Origin: Brevundimonas vesicularis
GTDB taxonomy: Bacteria > Pseudomonadota > Alphaproteobacteria > Caulobacterales > Caulobacteraceae
Assembly (NCBI RefSeq): GCF_014204545.1
Contig: NZ_JACHLJ010000001.1
Location: 248,001 to 312,000, forward strand
Reading direction: 5' to 3'
DNA length: 64,000 bases
Each line of letters begins with the position of its first letter. Position 1 is the stretch's first letter. Positions 9,701 through 19,011 of the stretch are shown here, in pieces. Both the position numbers and the translations under genes were made by a program. The notes under the pieces were generated by a model that ran no database searches, was not told the DNA's origin, and saw only the letters and a program-made list of their open reading frames with translations.

Positions 9701-9806
9701 CGGAGGCACGGGTTCGGCGACCAACCCGAACCCGAACTTCGGCCGTCCGAGTTCGGTGCTGTTCCCGACGCGGACGTTCCAGATCGGCGCCCGCTACGCC
9801 TTCTAA
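6783..9806 (+). CDS. TonB-dependent receptor, Oar-type, with N-terminal carboxypeptidase-regulatory-like domain
   Basis: This 1007-residue outer-membrane receptor has a signal peptide ending near VVGGAQAQ, then a small carboxypeptidase-regulatory-like beta-sandwich (about residues 35-115, STIRGNVTDGATVEAG onward). A TonB-box-like DIVVTGRR, a plug and a 22-strand barrel ending in RTFQIGARYAF follow. The ATG at 6783 is preferred over one at 6741 because it follows AGGAGGGGAG and starts directly with the signal sequence. It is placed between a LacI regulator and glycoside-hydrolase/ABC genes, so it probably imports an oligosaccharide across the outer membrane. Confidence 0.92.
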   Translation: MTQFNTRKAATRQVALAAASALAISMAVVGGAQAQVATSTIRGNVTDGATVEAGATIVARNVASGFTSRTTANAQGGYTLSGLRPGTYEITATTAENETATDTVSIGVGQVGNLDLAVAGAADANAANLGDIVVTGRRLVEVRTPENATNVTTQQIQTLPQINRNFLNFAALAPGVRVGTNESEVQITAGGQRAESVNAFIDGASLKSNIIAGGIVGQDDSRGNPFPQAAVQEFRVVSQNFKAEYEQASSAIITAVTRSGTNEFHGEIFGTYRDQDFIKQDEFSRAAGREKPALEVQQYGAALGGPIIQDKLHFFGSYEHKQENRAAAVTLGRQNPAYVSQFGQYIGTFATPFEEDLYFGKLSFQPAEGHLFDLSVTYRDEADVTGVGGANSIERASGLQQTTKSANLRYQWQGDGFLNELAVDYRNYNYNPTAVNFDQIGRSYRIFENGYDPFGGVSILNIGGSGSRQDISDNALTIRNDLTFNDIEFNGNHTIKLGAKVSRQDYEVVKEFGRNPEFFYDLNGTASGNAAVPYRVQLGNEFPTVDLTNTVIGLYAQDDWQITDKLELNLGLRWDYETNADNTNYVTPASVVTGLNQWIASTDGGKPAGYAPSWFDINDYISTGDNRDPFKNAFQPRIGFSYDVFGDRGTVLFGGAGRYYDRVQFNFAFDELAKPFDFTQNVFFSTTGRAAGVANGSSSDPILWNASYETTAGLDAILANIPAKGEAFLLKNDFEPPRTDQFNLGIRQRVGDWQTEFTLAYGKTENEFTWQYLNRCREPTRGNDGNGFGDNGGFCGPGGANPYRSYLVSDHNKERTFKALYVKLDKGYTRDSGWGVNIAYTLSKAEQNGGNDNFCFDCFSVESSPMRSSANDERHRIVANGIVDLPLDFQLSGILTLGSGTPFDVFDGRGANFVYRPYGAYPEKEQFFLPNAFAYRNLDLRLTKNFDVPGAGELSVYVDAINVFNFKNYNGFDGGTGSATNPNPNFGRPSSVLFPTRTFQIGARYAF

Positions 9807-9819
9807 ACCCTGAAGCCTT

Positions 9820-9857
9820 GGCCGCCTCGTGCTTGTCGCGAGGCGGCCTTTCTTTTT
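9820..9857 (+). terminator. Strong hairpin terminator between receptor and hydrolase operon
   Basis: GGCCGCCTCG and CGAGGCGGCC form a perfect 10-bp stem with a 9-base loop, followed by TTTCTTTTT. It ends only 25 bp before the ATG of the GH144-like gene, leaving little room for a separate promoter, so partial read-through may set expression of the downstream operon. Confidence 0.88.
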
Positions 9858-9882
9858 CGATTGAGACCCAGTGAGCGTGCCC

Positions 9883-11349
9883 ATGAATCGTCGAAACTTC
9901 CTGATGCGGACCACCACAGGCGCGGCGGCTCTGGCCGTTGGATTTCCGGTGATGGCGGCGGCGCAGCAGGCGGCGGCGACGGGGGCGGTCAATGGGACGC
10001 AGAGACGGCCGATGCGGCTGGATCAGGAGATCGAGGAGCTTCAGGAGCGGACGTTCCGGTGGTTTGAGAAGGTCACGGATCGCAAGACCGGTCTGACGCC
10101 GGATCGCTGGCCCACGCCGTCCTTCTGTTCGGTGGCGGCGGTCGGCTTCGCCTTGACCTGCTGGCCGGTGGGCGTCGAGCGCGGCTGGATGAGCCGGGCC
10201 GAGGCGCGTGAGCGGACCCTGACGACGCTACGCTTCTTCCATGACCTGCCGCAGGGCCCGGAGGCCAGCGGCACGGCGGGGTACAAGGGCTTCTTCTACC
10301 ACTTCCTGGATATGGAGACGGGGCTTCGTTACCGGGCCAACGAACTGTCGACGGTCGATACGGCGCTGTTGATCGGCGGCATGTTGTTCGCCGCCCGCTA
10401 CTTCGACGGCCGTCATGCCGACGAGGCGGAAATCCGTCAGAAGGCTCAGGCTATCTACGAACGGATCGAATGGCCGTGGGCCGTGATCCGCGACAACCGC
10501 ATCACCATGGGCTGGCACCCCGAGAGCGGCTTCATTCCCTCCGACTGGCACATCTATAACGAGGGCATGCTGGTGCTGTTGCTGGCCATCGGCAGCCCGA
10601 CGCATCCGGTGTCGGTCAATGTCTGGCACGAATGGGCGGCCAGCTACGATGAGAGCTGGACCGATCGCTGGGGCAGCTGGCACCTGAATTTCGCGCCCAT
10701 CTTCGGGCACCAGTACAGCCACATGTTCATCGACTTCCGCGGCATTCAGGACGCCTGGATGCGGGGGCAGTCTGCTCAACTGGGCGAATATCTCGACTAT
10801 TTCGAAAACAGCCGCCGCGCCGTCTACGCCCAGCAGAAATACGCCCACGACAACCCCGGCGGCTGGGCGGGCTATTCGTCCGAGGTTTGGGGGCTGACGG
10901 CGTGCGACGGACCGGGCGACTTCAAACAGGTCATCGACGGCAAGGAGCGCGAGTTCTTCAGCTATTCCGCGCGCGGTCCGGGCGAGCGCGACGACGGCAC
11001 CATCGCGCCGACGGCGGCGGCCAGCTCCATCGCCTTCGCGCCCGAAATCGTCGTGCCCTGCGTCAAGGCGATGAAGGCGCGCTATGGCGCGGGCATCTAT
11101 ACCGAGTGGGGCTTCCTCGACAGCTTCAACCCGACCCTGACGGTGCGCGATGGGCCGCTGCAGCACGGTAAGATCGTGGATGGCGTGGGTTGGGTCGACG
11201 GCGATTATCTGGGCATCGACCAGGGGCCTATTGTCATCATGACCGAGAACCACAGGTCCGAGTTCGTCTGGCGCTATATGCGCGGCGAGCCCAATATCCG
11301 CCGCGCGCTCGACATCGCGGGCTTCACCGGCGGCTGGATGAACGGATGA
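9883..11349 (+). CDS. Tat-exported glycoamylase-domain (GH144-like) glycoside hydrolase
   Basis: The 488-residue protein opens with a twin-arginine signal (MNRRNFLMRTTTGAAALAV) and then a single (alpha/alpha)6-type domain with segments such as QERTFRWFEK, GLTPDRWPTPSFCSVAAVGF, ELSTVDTALLIGGMLFAARY and ESGFIPSDWHIYNEGML. These match the glycoamylase domain (Pfam PF10091), whose characterised members are GH144 beta-1,2-glucanases. The ATG at 9883 is preferred to a GTG at 9871 because it places the RR motif at the N-terminus. The stop overlaps the start of the binding-protein gene. A beta-1,2-glucan substrate is inferred from family only. Confidence 0.85.
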   Translation: MNRRNFLMRTTTGAAALAVGFPVMAAAQQAAATGAVNGTQRRPMRLDQEIEELQERTFRWFEKVTDRKTGLTPDRWPTPSFCSVAAVGFALTCWPVGVERGWMSRAEARERTLTTLRFFHDLPQGPEASGTAGYKGFFYHFLDMETGLRYRANELSTVDTALLIGGMLFAARYFDGRHADEAEIRQKAQAIYERIEWPWAVIRDNRITMGWHPESGFIPSDWHIYNEGMLVLLLAIGSPTHPVSVNVWHEWAASYDESWTDRWGSWHLNFAPIFGHQYSHMFIDFRGIQDAWMRGQSAQLGEYLDYFENSRRAVYAQQKYAHDNPGGWAGYSSEVWGLTACDGPGDFKQVIDGKEREFFSYSARGPGERDDGTIAPTAAASSIAFAPEIVVPCVKAMKARYGAGIYTEWGFLDSFNPTLTVRDGPLQHGKIVDGVGWVDGDYLGIDQGPIVIMTENHRSEFVWRYMRGEPNIRRALDIAGFTGGWMNG

Positions 11350-12629
11350 GTTTGACGGCGCCCAGGTCCCATCTTGATAGACGTGGCGCGCTGGCCCTGA
11401 TGGCGGGCGGGGCGGCTGCGGCCTGTACCCCGCGCCGTGATGGCGAGACCGTGCTGCGCTTCTGGGCCATGGGCAATGAGGGTGGGACGGTGGGCCAGTT
11501 GATGCCCGAGTTCGAGCGCCGCAATCCGGGCGTCCGCGTCTCGGTCCAGCCCCTGCCGTGGACGGCCGCGCACGAAAAGCTGCTGACCGCCTATGCCGGG
11601 GCCTCGCTGCCGGACGTCAGCCAGATCGGCAATACCTGGGTGGCGGAGCTGACCGCCATCGGCGCCCTGTCGCCGACCCCGCCCGAAGCCGCGAACCTGT
11701 TGACCGATCAGTTTCCGGCGGTGCTGGAGACCAACGAAATCGCCGGCCGCGCCATGACCACGCCCTGGTATGTCGACACGCGGCTGCTGTTCTATCGCAA
11801 GGATCTGCTGGCGCGGGCCGGCTTCGATACTCCGCCCGAGGACTGGGCCGAATGGAAGCGGGCCATGCATGGGATCAAACGTGTGGCGGGCGGCGACAAC
11901 TACGCCATCCTGCTGCCGTTGAACGAGTTCGAGCAGCTTCTGACCTTCGGGCTTCAGATCGACGAGCCGCTGCTGAGGGATCGGGATACGCGCGGAAACT
12001 TCTCCAACCCCGGCTTCGTCGCGGCCCTGGCCTTCTACCGCAGCCTGTTCACGGAAGGCCTGGCGCCGCTGGCGTCGTCGACGCAGATTTCAAACGTTTG
12101 GACCGAGTTCGCCAGGGGCTATTTCAGTTTCTACTTCTCCGGTCCTTGGAGCGTGGGCGATTTCCGCAGCAAGCTGCCCGCGTCGTTCCAGCGGAACTGG
12201 GCTACGGCGGGCGTGCCGGGACCGAATGGCCTGGGCGCCTCGGCGCCGGGCGGGTCCAGCCTCGCGGTATTCAAATCCTCTCCGCACCAGGACGCGGCCT
12301 GGGCCCTGGTCCGCTATCTGTCCGAGCCGGCGGTGCAGGCCCGGTTCAACACCATCGTCGGCGATCTGCCGGCGCGTCAGAGCGCCTGGGACATCGCGGG
12401 CGTGGAGCGTGATCCGATGCTGGCGCCGTTCCGGGGGCAACTGGCGCGCGCCAAGGCCGTGCCCAAGGTGCCGGAATGGGAGCGGATCGTCACGGAGATG
12501 CAGATCGTCGCCGAACGGATGGTGCGCGGCGAATACACGCCTGAGGCCGCCGCCGCCGAGATTGACCGCCGAGCCGACCGCCTGCTGGAAAAGCGTCGCT
12601 GGATGATGGAACAGGGCAGGGCCGTATGA
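11346..12629 (+). CDS. ABC transporter extracellular solute-binding protein (sugar type)
   Basis: This 427-residue family-1 solute-binding protein captures a sugar in the periplasm and delivers it to the permeases. The N-terminus has DRRGALALMAGGAAAAC, which could be a Tat or lipoprotein signal although the AAAC site is a weak lipobox. The mature part starts ETVLRFWAMGNEGG and includes the SLPDVSQIGNTW and FSFYFSGPWSVGDF segments typical of MalE/UgpB-like proteins. The start at 11346 overlaps the previous stop as ATGA, and its own stop overlaps the next start the same way, showing a tight operon. Confidence 0.9.
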   Translation: MSLTAPRSHLDRRGALALMAGGAAAACTPRRDGETVLRFWAMGNEGGTVGQLMPEFERRNPGVRVSVQPLPWTAAHEKLLTAYAGASLPDVSQIGNTWVAELTAIGALSPTPPEAANLLTDQFPAVLETNEIAGRAMTTPWYVDTRLLFYRKDLLARAGFDTPPEDWAEWKRAMHGIKRVAGGDNYAILLPLNEFEQLLTFGLQIDEPLLRDRDTRGNFSNPGFVAALAFYRSLFTEGLAPLASSTQISNVWTEFARGYFSFYFSGPWSVGDFRSKLPASFQRNWATAGVPGPNGLGASAPGGSSLAVFKSSPHQDAAWALVRYLSEPAVQARFNTIVGDLPARQSAWDIAGVERDPMLAPFRGQLARAKAVPKVPEWERIVTEMQIVAERMVRGEYTPEAAAAEIDRRADRLLEKRRWMMEQGRAV

Positions 12630-13558
12630 CCGTCGCCGATCCGACACTGGTGGGAGTGAAGCCGTCACGCGGCCGCGGCGCGCGTGAGCGGGCGGCCTGG
12701 GCTTTCGTCGCCCCGGCCGTGATCGCCATCGGCCTGTTCTTCGCCATTCCGGTGATCGCGGCCCTGCTGCTCAGCCTGACTGACTTCGACATCTATGCCT
12801 TGGCGAACCTGGACAATCTGCGTTTCGTGGGCTTGCAGAACTACGAGCGGCTGATGGCCAATCCGCTGTTCTGGGGGGCGATGAAGAACACTCTGACCTT
12901 CGCCGTCCTCGGCGTGCCCCTGTCCATCGCCGCGTCCCTGGCAGCGGCGGTGATCCTGAATGCGCGGGTCGTGAAGTGGCGGCCGATCTGGCGGGTGATG
13001 TTCTTCGCCCCCTATGTCACGACCCTGGTCGCGACGGCGGTGGTGTGGCGATATCTGCTGCACACCAGGTACGGCGTCATCAACTGGGGGCTTGAGAGCG
13101 TTGGGCTTCCGGCCGTGGACTGGCTTGGCGATCCATCGACCTCCATTCCGGCGATCCTGATGTTCGTGGTCTGGAAGATCTTCGGCTACAATATGCTGAT
13201 CTTCTTGGCAGTGCTTCAGACCGTGCCGGACGATCTGTACGAGGCCGCGCGCATCGACGGCGCCGGCCCGTGGAAGCAGTTCCGCCATGTGACCCTGCCG
13301 GCCATCGCGCCGACCATGCTGCTGGTTTCGATCATCTCGGTCGCCAGCTTCTTCCAGCTGTTCGCCGAACCCTATGTGATGACGCAAGGCGGCCCGGCCC
13401 AGAGCACGGTGACGGTGCTCTACTTCATGTACGAGGAAGGCTTCAAATGGTGGAACCTGGGTTCCGCCAGCGCCGTCGCCTTCGTTCTGTTCCTGTGCAT
13501 CCTGGCGATCACCCTGGTCCAGTTGGCGGTGGCCAAGCGCGTGGGGGCGTATCAGTGA
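12626..13558 (+). CDS. Sugar ABC transporter permease, MalF/UgpA type
   Basis: This 310-residue inner-membrane permease has about six transmembrane segments. The first follows a short basic N-terminus (AAWAFVAPAVIAIGLFFAIP). The ATPase-contacting EAA loop reads YEAARIDGAGPWKQFRHVTL. It pairs with the following MalG-type permease to form the channel. It overlaps both neighbouring genes by 4 bp and 4 bp (ATGA, GTGA), so the importer subunits are translationally coupled. Confidence 0.93.
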   Translation: MTVADPTLVGVKPSRGRGARERAAWAFVAPAVIAIGLFFAIPVIAALLLSLTDFDIYALANLDNLRFVGLQNYERLMANPLFWGAMKNTLTFAVLGVPLSIAASLAAAVILNARVVKWRPIWRVMFFAPYVTTLVATAVVWRYLLHTRYGVINWGLESVGLPAVDWLGDPSTSIPAILMFVVWKIFGYNMLIFLAVLQTVPDDLYEAARIDGAGPWKQFRHVTLPAIAPTMLLVSIISVASFFQLFAEPYVMTQGGPAQSTVTVLYFMYEEGFKWWNLGSASAVAFVLFLCILAITLVQLAVAKRVGAYQ

Positions 13559-14370
13559 AACTCCGCGCGATCGTGCTTAATCTGGCCGTCGGCCTCATCG
13601 CCGTGGTCGTGCTGTTCCCGCTGGTCTGGATGGTGTCGGTCAGCTTCATGGCGACCGGCGAGGCCGCCGTCTTTCCGCCGCCGCTGCTGCCGTCGCATTG
13701 GACGCTGGAGCATTACCGCGACCTGTTCCTGAACCAAGGCATGGGGCGGTATCTGTGGAACAGCTTCGCCCTGGCGACACTGGCGACGGTCCTGGCGCTC
13801 GGCTTCACAGTTCCGGCCGGCTACGCCTTCGCCAAGCTGAAGTTCGCCGGGCGCGAGCGGCTGTTCCAGTTCCTGGTCGCCGCCCTTGTGGTGCCGGCCC
13901 AGATTGGCACCCTGCCGCTGTTTCTGATGCTGAAGTCGATGGGGCTGGTAAACACCTACGCCGGCGCCCTGGTGCCTTGGCTGGCGTCGATCTTCGGCCT
14001 GTTCCTGGTGCGCCAGTATGCCCTGAGCATTCCCGACGAGATGCTTGAGGCGGCCCGGATCGACGGCGCCAGCGAGGGCCAGATCTTCCGCCGCGTGGTC
14101 CTGCCGACGCTGCAGCCGATCATCGTCACCCTGGGTCTGTTCGTCTTCCTGGGCAGCTGGAACGACTTCCTGTGGCCGCTGATCATCCTGACGGACCAGT
14201 CGAACTATACCCTGCCGGTCGCGCTGGCCGCCCTGTCGCGCGAACATGTGCAGGACATCGAACTGATGATGGCCGGCGCCGTCGTCACGGTCGCGCCCGT
14301 GCTGATCCTCTTCCTCGCCCTGCAACGCTACTACATCCGTGGCATGCTCGCGGGCAGCGTGAAGGGGTGA
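13555..14370 (+). CDS. Sugar ABC transporter permease, MalG/UgpE type
   Basis: This 271-residue second permease starts with GTG at 13555 inside the stop of the first. It has hydrophobic segments throughout, a QFLVAALVVPAQIGTLPLFLML stretch, and the EAA loop LEAARIDGASEGQIFRRVVL contacting the ATPase. C-terminal NYTLPVALAAL and RYYIRGMLAGSVKG are typical of MalG-like proteins. No ATPase follows directly; the matching one is the minus-strand gene at 17750-18838. Confidence 0.93.
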   Translation: MKLRAIVLNLAVGLIAVVVLFPLVWMVSVSFMATGEAAVFPPPLLPSHWTLEHYRDLFLNQGMGRYLWNSFALATLATVLALGFTVPAGYAFAKLKFAGRERLFQFLVAALVVPAQIGTLPLFLMLKSMGLVNTYAGALVPWLASIFGLFLVRQYALSIPDEMLEAARIDGASEGQIFRRVVLPTLQPIIVTLGLFVFLGSWNDFLWPLIILTDQSNYTLPVALAALSREHVQDIELMMAGAVVTVAPVLILFLALQRYYIRGMLAGSVKG

Positions 14371-14388
14371 TCCCCGTAGCCCTCTACT

Positions 14389-14497
14389 GCCGTCATCCTA
14401 GGCCTTGTGCCTAGGATCCATAGACTCCGTCGAGGACGGGACGCACGCCTTCGACACCGGGCGTATGGATCCTCGGGACAAGCCCGAGGATGACGGC
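14389..14497. repeat. Double-hairpin interspersed repeat, copy 1
   Basis: This 109-bp element is bounded by GCCGTCATCC and GGATGACGGC. Each end folds into its own stem (CCTAGGCCTTGTGCCTAGG and CCTCGGGACAAGCCCGAGG). The internal CATACGCCCGGTG and GACGGAGTCTATGGATCC blocks match a second element at 38067-38169 in reverse orientation. It sits between the permease and the large hydrolase gene and could terminate or stabilise the mRNA there. Confidence 0.85.
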
Positions 14498-14521
14498 AAC
14501 AGAGGAAACTGGAGTAATCCA

Positions 14522-17500
14522 ATGCGTAACATGACCTCTGCCCTCGCTCTCAGCGCCGCCCTGATGGCCGCCCCCGCCATCGCGCAGGATCCGCGCGCTC
14601 TCGACACCATAGACGACGCATCGCGGTGGGAGGCCAGCGCCTCGACCGACGTTCATGCCGCCGTCTCCGCCGTGGCGGGGCATGACGGACGGGCGGTCCG
14701 GCTCGACTACGATTTCGACGGCAAGGCCGGTTATGCGGTGCTCAGCCGGCCGCTGCCGTTCGACCTGCCCGACAATTACGAGATCAGCTTCTGGGTGCGC
14801 GGCGCGGGGCCGACCAACACCTTCGAGGTCAAGCTGACCGACGCCTCGGCCGAGAACGTCTGGTGGAAACAGACCGCGCGCTATGATTTCCCCGACGGCT
14901 GGACGAAGTTCGTCATCAAACGCCGCCAGGTGTCCAAGGCCTGGGGCCCCAGCCCCGAGACAGTGCTTCGCCGCGCCGAGCGGGTCGAGTTCGTCGTCGT
15001 CGCGGCCGAGGGCGGCAAGGGGGCGGTCGAGATCGACCAACTGAGCCTTCGCGCCCTGCCGGTCGATCCCGCCGTGCCGCCGCATCCGGTCGCCGGCGAC
15101 GGCCAGACGCAGACGACCGCCGCCAACGCCGTCGATCTGGACCCGAAGACCGCCTGGACTCCGCCGGTGGGCGAGGCCTCGGCGCTGACGCTGGATCTGG
15201 GATACGAACGCGAGTTCGGCGGCTTGACCCTGCGCTGGGGCGAGCGCAGCGCGGCGGCGGACTATCGGATTTCCGCCTCGACGGACGGACGGGACTGGCG
15301 CGAGTTGGCGAAGGTCACGGGCGGGAACGGCGGCGTCGACTGGCTGCGCACGCCCGAGACGACCGCCCGCTGGCTGCGGCTGGAGCCGCTGAAGCCGGTC
15401 CCCGCATCGGACGTGGTCGGATCGTCCGGCGCGGGCCAGCGGCTGGGGGCAGGGCAGGCGACGACCTACGCGCTGGCCGAGATCGAGGTCGAGCCTCTGG
15501 CCTTCGGCGAGGACGCCACGGCTTTCGTCGAGGCCGTGGCCAGGGAGAACCGGCGTGGCCTCTATCCGCGCGGCTTTTTCGGTGAACAGCCCTACTGGAC
15601 CCTGGTCGGCGTCGACGGCGGCGGCGAAAGCGGCCTGATCGGCGAGGACGGCGCCATCGAGCTGCGCCGGGCGGGGCCGAGCATCGAGCCCTTTGTGGTC
15701 GACAACGGGCGGCTGATCACCTGGGCCGACGTCAATATCGAACAGGGGCTGAAGGACGGCGATCTGCCGATCCCGTCGGTGACATGGGCCGCCGACGACT
15801 GGACGTTGAAGATCACCAGCTTCGCCGACGGCGCGCCGGAGCAGGCGCGGCTGTGGGGTCGCTATGACCTGACGAACACCTCGAACCGGCCGCGCAGCCT
15901 GACCCTGGCCCTGACGGCGCGGCCGTTCCAGGTGAACGGGCCGGTGCAGTTCCTGGCCATTCCGGGCGGCGTGGCGCCGGTGGAGCGGATCGCCTGGGAC
16001 GGCGCGAGCCTGACGCTGAATGACGATGTCCGGGTTCACGCCCTGACCGCGCCGGACGCTGTGGCGGCTTCGAGCTTCGACGCAGGGGCCGATCCTCAAT
16101 CATTGATTTTACCAACAGCGCGACGGCCCGCGGGCGAGCCGGTCGCCGTCTCCGACGCCACGGACCTGCCGGCCGGCGCCCTGCTGTACGAGGTGACGCT
16201 TCAGCCCGGCGAGACACGCACCTTCGGCTTCCTGTCGCCCCTGGCGGGCTACCCGCCGCAGGCCGGGCAGGGCGTCGCCGCGCTGGATCAGGCCGAGCAG
16301 GCACTGGCCGTCAAATGGCGCGAGAAGCTGGACCGGGTGGACCTGACCCTGCCGCCCGCCGCCCAGCGGATCGAGGACGCGTTGAAGTCGTCCCTGGCCC
16401 ATATGCTGATGTCGCGTCAGGGGCCGATCCTCCAGCCCGGCACCCGCAGCTACAACCGCTCCTGGATCCGCGACGGGGCCATGATGGCCGAGGGGCTGAA
16501 CCGGCTGGGCATGGCCGAGCACTCGGCCGACTATCTGCGCTGGTACGCCCCCTATGTGTTCGACAACGGCAAGGTCCCTTGCTGCGTCGATGCGCGGGGC
16601 GCCGACCCGGTGCCCGAGAACGACAGCCACGGCGAGTTCGTCTTCCTGGCCGCCGAGACCTATCGCTACACCGGCGACGAGGCCCTGCTGCGCCAGGTCT
16701 GGCCACAGGTGCAGAAGGCCATCGCCTATACGGACGAGCTGCGCGCCTCCACCCGCACCGCCGCCTTCCAGACGTCGGACCAGCGCCACCTGTACGGCCT
16801 GCTGCCGCCGACGATCAGCCACGAGGGCTATTCGGATAAGGCGGCCTATTCCTACTGGGACGATTTCTGGGGCCTGCTGGGCTACAAGGACGCGGTCTTC
16901 ATCGCCCAGACCCTGGGCGACGCCGAGGCCGCCGCCCGCTACGCCGCCGCGCGGGATCAGTTCGCCGCCGACATCCGCGCCTCCATCGTCGCGACGGCCC
17001 AGCATCACGACATCGACTGGATCGCCGGCGCCGCCGACCGGGGCGATTTCGACGCCACCTCAACCACGATCGCCCTGTCGCCGTCGGGCGAGCAGGATAA
17101 TCTTCCGCCCGAACTGATGGCGCGAACCTTCGACCGTTATTGGGAAAATTTCCAGAGCCGGCTGACCAATCGCACGGCGTGGAAGGACTATACTCCCTAC
17201 GAATGGCGGCTGGTCGGCACCTATGTGCGGCTGGGTCAGAAGGACCGGGCGCTGGATGTGCTGGACTTCCTGATGGCCAACCGCCGGCCCGAGGCCTGGA
17301 ACGGCTGGGCCGAGGTGGTGGGGCGCGAAAAGCGCGAGCCGCGCTTCATCGGCGACATGCCGCACGCCTGGATCAGCTCGGACTATATCCGTTCGGCGCT
17401 GGATCTGTTCGCCTATGAGCGGGACCGCGATCACGCCCTGGTGCTGGCGGCCGGCGTGCCTGAGGCGTGGCTGGACACCGCCGAGGGGGTCGGCGTGCGG

Positions 17501-17725
17501 GATTTGCGCACGGCCTATGGGCCGCTGACCTACGCCTACCGCAAGGAACGGCGCGGCCATGTGCTGACCCTGGGCGACGGCGCGACGCCGCCGGGCGGCT
17601 TCGTGCTGCAATGGCCGGCGGGGCAGGGGCGGCCGGAGCGCGTTCGTATCGACGGCCGCTCAGCGACGTGGTCGAGTGATGAACTGGTCATTCCGGCAGG
17701 GGCGCGGCGGGTTGTTCTGAACTGA
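14522..17725 (+). CDS. Large exported multidomain putative glycoside hydrolase with discoidin (F5/8C) domain
   Basis: This is a 1067-residue exported protein. The signal peptide is MRNMTSALALSAALMAAPAIA. A jelly-roll sugar-binding-like region spans about residues 30-180 (YEISFWVRGAGPTNTFEVKL), an F5/8 type C discoidin-like domain about 185-310 (LDLGYEREFGGLTLRWG), and then a beta-rich middle. A helical barrel from about 600 to 1000 carries SYNRSWIRDGAMMAEGL, resembling (alpha/alpha)6 glycosidases of the amylo-glucosidase type. GGAG 7 bp upstream supports the ATG at 14522. I cannot assign a GH family. Context with a GH144-like enzyme and a sugar importer suggests action on the same polysaccharide. 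Confidence 0.8.
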   Translation: MRNMTSALALSAALMAAPAIAQDPRALDTIDDASRWEASASTDVHAAVSAVAGHDGRAVRLDYDFDGKAGYAVLSRPLPFDLPDNYEISFWVRGAGPTNTFEVKLTDASAENVWWKQTARYDFPDGWTKFVIKRRQVSKAWGPSPETVLRRAERVEFVVVAAEGGKGAVEIDQLSLRALPVDPAVPPHPVAGDGQTQTTAANAVDLDPKTAWTPPVGEASALTLDLGYEREFGGLTLRWGERSAAADYRISASTDGRDWRELAKVTGGNGGVDWLRTPETTARWLRLEPLKPVPASDVVGSSGAGQRLGAGQATTYALAEIEVEPLAFGEDATAFVEAVARENRRGLYPRGFFGEQPYWTLVGVDGGGESGLIGEDGAIELRRAGPSIEPFVVDNGRLITWADVNIEQGLKDGDLPIPSVTWAADDWTLKITSFADGAPEQARLWGRYDLTNTSNRPRSLTLALTARPFQVNGPVQFLAIPGGVAPVERIAWDGASLTLNDDVRVHALTAPDAVAASSFDAGADPQSLILPTARRPAGEPVAVSDATDLPAGALLYEVTLQPGETRTFGFLSPLAGYPPQAGQGVAALDQAEQALAVKWREKLDRVDLTLPPAAQRIEDALKSSLAHMLMSRQGPILQPGTRSYNRSWIRDGAMMAEGLNRLGMAEHSADYLRWYAPYVFDNGKVPCCVDARGADPVPENDSHGEFVFLAAETYRYTGDEALLRQVWPQVQKAIAYTDELRASTRTAAFQTSDQRHLYGLLPPTISHEGYSDKAAYSYWDDFWGLLGYKDAVFIAQTLGDAEAAARYAAARDQFAADIRASIVATAQHHDIDWIAGAADRGDFDATSTTIALSPSGEQDNLPPELMARTFDRYWENFQSRLTNRTAWKDYTPYEWRLVGTYVRLGQKDRALDVLDFLMANRRPEAWNGWAEVVGREKREPRFIGDMPHAWISSDYIRSALDLFAYERDRDHALVLAAGVPEAWLDTAEGVGVRDLRTAYGPLTYAYRKERRGHVLTLGDGATPPGGFVLQWPAGQGRPERVRIDGRSATWSSDELVIPAGARRVVLN

Positions 17726-17749
17726 GCCTTTTTGCTTGAGGCGAAGGGG

Positions 17750-18838
<1,089 letters not shown>

Positions 18839-18876
18839 GCTTCCTGCTTTCCTGACCCGTTATGTTTTGTCGCACC

Positions 18877-18888
18877 GTAACCGGTTAC
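18877..18888. promoter_or_regulatory. LacI-type operator between ABC ATPase and second TonB receptor
   Basis: GTAACCGGTTAC is a perfect 12-bp palindrome with central CG, 39 bp from the ATPase start and about 124 bp before the receptor start. It closely resembles the palindrome at 5583-5598 upstream of lacI, so one regulator probably controls both promoters. Confidence 0.7.
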
Positions 18889-19011
18889 ATGGCGGGATCA
18901 ATGGCGCACGATGTCTCGCCAACAACTGAAATTGCAAAACTGCAAAATTGGGCTTTCGCAAAAACCAAGCGCTGGATAGAAGCCCGCTGCCAATCGCGGG
19001 GGAGTATCCGA

